Source: CAZOKZ01 sp964580585 (lineage in GTDB: Bacteria; Sumerlaeota; Sumerlaeia; SLMS01; JAHLLQ01). From it: a DNA stretch of 26,542 nt. Below, in pieces: positions 23,582-26,542 of the stretch. Each line of letters opens with the position of its first letter. Position 1 is the first letter of the stretch. Location of the stretch: the NCBI GenBank assembly GCA_964580585.1, contig CAZOKZ010000062.1, positions 1 through 26,542 of the forward strand, read 5' to 3'. The notes below the pieces were generated by a model. That model was not told the DNA's origin and made no database searches. It saw only the letters and a program-made list of their open reading frames with translations. The position numbers and the translations under genes are program-made.

Positions 23582-24778
23582 ATGATTATCGAGCTTCATA
23601 TTTTGCAAAATTTTGCACCATCCTGTTTGAACCGCGACGATTTAAATGCGCCAAAAGAATGCGAATTCGGCGGCGTACGTCGCGCGCGCATTTCCAGCCA
23701 ATCGCTCAAACGCGCCGCCCGCATGAATGATGAGTTTGCTGCCAATCTCACTAACGGGATTGGAACGCGTACAAAACTTCTTCAAAAAACCGTTGTCGAT
23801 TATCTGGTTACGTCTGGCAAAGATTCCAATGAAGCGAAGAAGGTTGTCGAACCCGTTGTGGCGGCTATCGGATCGGGTGTTGATGAAGGGCGCACGGCCA
23901 TTGCGCTTTATCTTGGCTATGATGAAATCTCGCGAATTGGCGAGGCTGTCGAGGCACGTTACGATGAACTTCTTGCGGCTGCCAGCGAGGAATCTGACGA
24001 AGAAACTCCAGCAAAGGGTGGCAAGGCGAAGAAAGCAAAAAAAGGAAGCGGTACAAGTGCCTCTCAGGAAATTGCCAAAGAAATCAATTCCGCTTTCAAG
24101 CCAGGGACGAAGGCTGCCGACATCGCTCTCTTCGGTCGCATGATTGCCGAAGCGACCCACTTCAACGTCGATGCCGCCGCGCAGGTTGCGCACGCGATCA
24201 GCACACACGCGGTGCCGTCCGAGTTTGATTTCTTCACTGCGGTGGACGACTTGCAGCCCAAGGACACCGTGGGCGCGGGCATGATGGGGACGCAGCAATT
24301 CAACTCGGCCACGTTCTATCGTTATGCGAATGTTCATTTGCCACAATTGGATAAGAATTTGGGCGGTGATATCGATCTTGCACGCGCGGCTGCATTGGCG
24401 TTTGTGCGTTCGTTTATTTTATCGATTCCGTCGGCAAAACAAAACTCGCATGCAGCGCTCAACCCGCCCGATTTAGTCTTTGCCGTCGTGCGCGAAAAAG
24501 GCGCAGCACTTTCACTGGCGAACGCATTTGCGAAACCAGCCAGAGGCAAATCGGATAAAGGCCTCGTCATTGAATCTGCTGAGGCTCTTGCGGAATATTG
24601 GGAACAAGTCACCAACGCCTATGGCGCGTCGGGAATTTGTTCAGCGCCTTTCTTCATCGTTCCAAAAAGCGCCCAGGAAATTGAATTCACCCATGGTGAA
24701 AAAGTCACCGGCCTGGACGCGTTGACCGAAAAACTGGCAGCGGAACTCGCAAATTGGTCTCCGGAGGGTTGCTCATGA
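23582..24778 (+). CDS. casC: Cas7e (Cse4/CasC), Cascade backbone
   Basis: A 398-residue protein. It starts MIIELHILQNFAPSCLNRDD and contains CEFGGVRRARISSQSLKRAAR, the classic Cas7e signature, then PSEFDFFTAVDDL and FNSATFYRYA. Six copies form the crRNA-binding backbone. It is somewhat longer than E. coli CasC (363 residues); much of the excess is a Lys-rich, low-complexity insert at about 137-160 in the thumb-like region. AGAGGAG precedes the start, 42 bp after cse2. Overlaps cas5e by 4 bp (ATGA). Confidence 0.95.
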   Translation: MIIELHILQNFAPSCLNRDDLNAPKECEFGGVRRARISSQSLKRAARMNDEFAANLTNGIGTRTKLLQKTVVDYLVTSGKDSNEAKKVVEPVVAAIGSGVDEGRTAIALYLGYDEISRIGEAVEARYDELLAAASEESDEETPAKGGKAKKAKKGSGTSASQEIAKEINSAFKPGTKAADIALFGRMIAEATHFNVDAAAQVAHAISTHAVPSEFDFFTAVDDLQPKDTVGAGMMGTQQFNSATFYRYANVHLPQLDKNLGGDIDLARAAALAFVRSFILSIPSAKQNSHAALNPPDLVFAVVREKGAALSLANAFAKPARGKSDKGLVIESAEALAEYWEQVTNAYGASGICSAPFFIVPKSAQEIEFTHGEKVTGLDALTEKLAAELANWSPEGCS

Positions 24779-25590
24779 TCGCTTTGCTTCTTCGGCTCGC
24801 GGCTCCGATGCAAGCCTGGGGGACGCAGAGTCGTTTTTCTGAACGCGACACACAACTGGAGCCTTCGAAGTCCGGCGTGATCGGGATTCTTGCCGCTGCG
24901 CTTGGGCGACCGCGCGATGCGGACTTGAGTGATTTGGCCCAGTTGGAAATGGCCGTTCGTGTGGATCGCGAAGGAAGAAAGATGAAGGACTTCCACACGG
25001 TCGGCGGAGGCAACGCCCCCGATTGGTTCTGTGCGATGCATGGAATGAAACAAAAACGTGGTGGAGGCTATTCTTACGGCGTTTCGAAAGCCAATTCAAA
25101 TACACCCGAGACTGCTATTTCAAACCGTTATTACTTGGCCGACGCTCGGTTTCTCGTGACGCTGGGAACATCGGACGAATCCCAGCGTGCCTTCCTTGAT
25201 TCACTTGCTGGCGCGTTACGCGCTCCGGTGAATCAACTTTTCCTGGGGCGAAAATCTTTCGTACCTGCCGAACCCATTATTGGAAAACCTGGTGAAGATA
25301 TACTCGAAGGTGAATCACTTCGCCAGATTGTAGAAACAATAGAATGGGCTCCGCAAGAGCCCGATCTGCGTTGGGATCGGGATGATCAATGTAAAAAACC
25401 GCGCGTGGAACACTTGCGCCTTGTTCTGGAATCTCCCGATCCCAGCCGTGGTTTCCCCCGCGTTGATGTGCCGCTTTGTTTCGAAAAAGGGAAACGTGAA
25501 TTCGCCACTCGACATGTCATTGTGGAATTTACCAAAGTGCCGCTGAATCGCTGGCAGGAATCGCAATCAGCCAAGGAGTCCGTCGCATGA
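24775..25590 (+). CDS. casD: Cas5e (CasD), Cascade 5'-handle subunit
   Basis: A 271-residue protein from ATG 24775, overlapping the cas7e stop, with GGAGGG upstream at 24762-24767; the longer frame from 24754 is unlikely. It begins MIALLLRLAAPMQAWGTQSR and continues with RDTQLEPSKSGVIGILAAAL, GRPRD and FHTVGGG, all typical of Cas5e, and ends in a Cas5 C-terminal half with YYLADARFLVTLG. In Cascade it grips the crRNA 5' handle. Length is slightly above E. coli CasD (224 residues). Confidence 0.94.
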   Translation: MIALLLRLAAPMQAWGTQSRFSERDTQLEPSKSGVIGILAAALGRPRDADLSDLAQLEMAVRVDREGRKMKDFHTVGGGNAPDWFCAMHGMKQKRGGGYSYGVSKANSNTPETAISNRYYLADARFLVTLGTSDESQRAFLDSLAGALRAPVNQLFLGRKSFVPAEPIIGKPGEDILEGESLRQIVETIEWAPQEPDLRWDRDDQCKKPRVEHLRLVLESPDPSRGFPRVDVPLCFEKGKREFATRHVIVEFTKVPLNRWQESQSAKESVA

Positions 25591-26471
25591 GTACAACATC
25601 CACGATCTCCTCAACGCTGTATTTATCACGGCTGGTTCTCGATCCACGGTCGCAGTTTCGACGCGAATTGTTTAAAGACAAACTAGCTTTGTATGGTAAA
25701 CTGCTCAATACGTTCGAAGGGACGGAATTGCAGCATCACACTGGCGGCGGCTCCGTCGAAAAAGGTCGTCGCAAAAGCGGATTTCTTTATCGCGTCGAAC
25801 CTGAACCGGATCGTCAATCGGGTGGAATCGTTGTCCTGATGCAAAGCACCGAACCGCCTGTTTGGACCTCCGAACATCGCGAGCTATTTCTTGAAACGCC
25901 GTCCGACCCCAAACCGTTTGTAATCGATGTTCCGGCTGGAACTCGATTGCGATTTCGCCTGCGCGCTTGTCCAACAAAGAGTACACCTCCTGGAAATGAA
26001 AAATCTCCTGGAAAACGGGAACGTGGTAAACGCCAACCGGCCTTTGCCTCGGTCGTTCGGGAGTACAACGAACGACTGGAAAAATGCACCGGTCGGGAAG
26101 AATTCAACGCACTCACGCGCAAAAAAAATATTCGAATCGAGCAAGCCTGTGCGGATTGGCTCGCTGCCCGATTCGAGCGTTCGGGCGCGGGGCAGTTAGC
26201 CCGTATCTCAGAACCGCGATGGGACGATTTTGCATTCGACAAAAATCCCAACGAATCGACATCGCTGTACGATTTGCGTGTCAGGCGCGAACTCCCTATT
26301 CGCCAGCGTCACAAGAATGACTGGAAACAAGGAGAGGGTGATCTTTCCCCCGTCCTTTATGAAGGTTCTTTAACCGTCATCGACAGCCAAAAACTCACCC
26401 AACTTATCCGCCAAGGCATCGGCCCCGCCAAAGCCTTTGGCTGTGGTCTGCTTTCCCTAGCCCGGGCTTGA
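25587..26471 (+). CDS. casE: Cas6e (CasE), pre-crRNA endoribonuclease, with an altered active site
   Basis: A 294-residue protein; ATG 25587 overlaps the cas5e stop. It starts with LYLSRLVLDPRSQFRRELF, the Cas6e N-terminus, and ends in the Gly-rich loop GIGPAKAFGCGLLSLARA. Cas6e cleaves the repeat at the base of its hairpin and stays bound. In the family the segment after the first strand reads roughly dPYxLHrxLwraF, with His as the catalytic residue; here it reads DKLALYGKLLNTF, with Tyr36 in that place. Two His (50, 51) follow nearby. Longer than E. coli CasE (199 residues), partly from a basic insert at about 155-170. Confidence 0.92.
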   Translation: MSTTSTISSTLYLSRLVLDPRSQFRRELFKDKLALYGKLLNTFEGTELQHHTGGGSVEKGRRKSGFLYRVEPEPDRQSGGIVVLMQSTEPPVWTSEHRELFLETPSDPKPFVIDVPAGTRLRFRLRACPTKSTPPGNEKSPGKRERGKRQPAFASVVREYNERLEKCTGREEFNALTRKKNIRIEQACADWLAARFERSGAGQLARISEPRWDDFAFDKNPNESTSLYDLRVRRELPIRQRHKNDWKQGEGDLSPVLYEGSLTVIDSQKLTQLIRQGIGPAKAFGCGLLSLARA

Positions 26472-26542
26472 TCGAATTCCCCGGCAATGGCTCTTTGAAA
26501 TCCTAAGAGCAGAACAGCATCGCATGTTCCCTTCTACTGTCG
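26472..26542. other. Window end: no feature seen after cas6e
   Basis: 71 bp after the cas6e stop contain no start with a ribosome binding site and no repeat unit. Cas1, cas2 and the CRISPR array, if present, lie beyond the window. Confidence 0.6.

Overview
The window is bacterial accessory DNA. The phylum cannot be fixed from the sequence: there are no rRNA, tRNA or housekeeping genes. Rhs proteins, exported proteins with PT-repeat linkers, a plasmid-style CHC2/TOPRIM protein and a type I-E CRISPR-Cas operon would fit a PVC-like, Sumerlaeota-like or similar environmental lineage, but that is only a guess.

Layout. (1) 1-4969: two Rhs C-terminal cassettes in tandem. The first enters from outside the window. 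The second starts in mid-core like an orphan cassette. They share a gap-free ~1 kb core, then end in unrelated AT-rich tails, each followed by a small membrane protein (candidate immunity). A 22-bp periodic repeat array lies between them. (2) 5082-10580: a defence-type island, partly decayed. It has two double-HTH XRE regulators on the minus strand, a divergent PD-(D/E)XK-like protein, a DUF262-like remnant, a broken restriction-like gene ending in a DUF3883-like nuclease domain, an HD phosphohydrolase paired with a YwgA/Panacea-like protein, and a frameshifted N-terminal scrap of a DrmA-like helicase. (3) 10813-11813: a complete IS630-family element whose transposase needs a -1 frameshift. 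(4) 11869-12922: four small minus-strand genes. (5) 13002-16242: a minus-strand operon of three exported proteins. (6) 16550-17931: a CHC2/TOPRIM primase-like protein and a small partner. (7) 18132-26471: type I-E cas3, cas8e, cse2, cas7e, cas5e, cas6e. Cas1, cas2 and the main CRISPR array are not in the window.

The most interesting part is the ~500-bp gap between cas3 and cas8e. It holds two degenerate type I-E-like repeats whose stem cores are exactly 61 bp apart (one 29-bp repeat plus one 32-bp spacer). Part of the enclosed spacer matches DNA beside a candidate promoter (19 of 24 bases). Downstream is a structured RNA candidate with an ideal ribosome binding site and a 10-codon ORF containing tandem AUA codons. 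This is the arrangement expected of a CreTA toxin-antitoxin RNA pair or a CreR-type cas regulator guarding the Cascade operon. The Cas6e of this operon also appears to lack the usual catalytic histidine.
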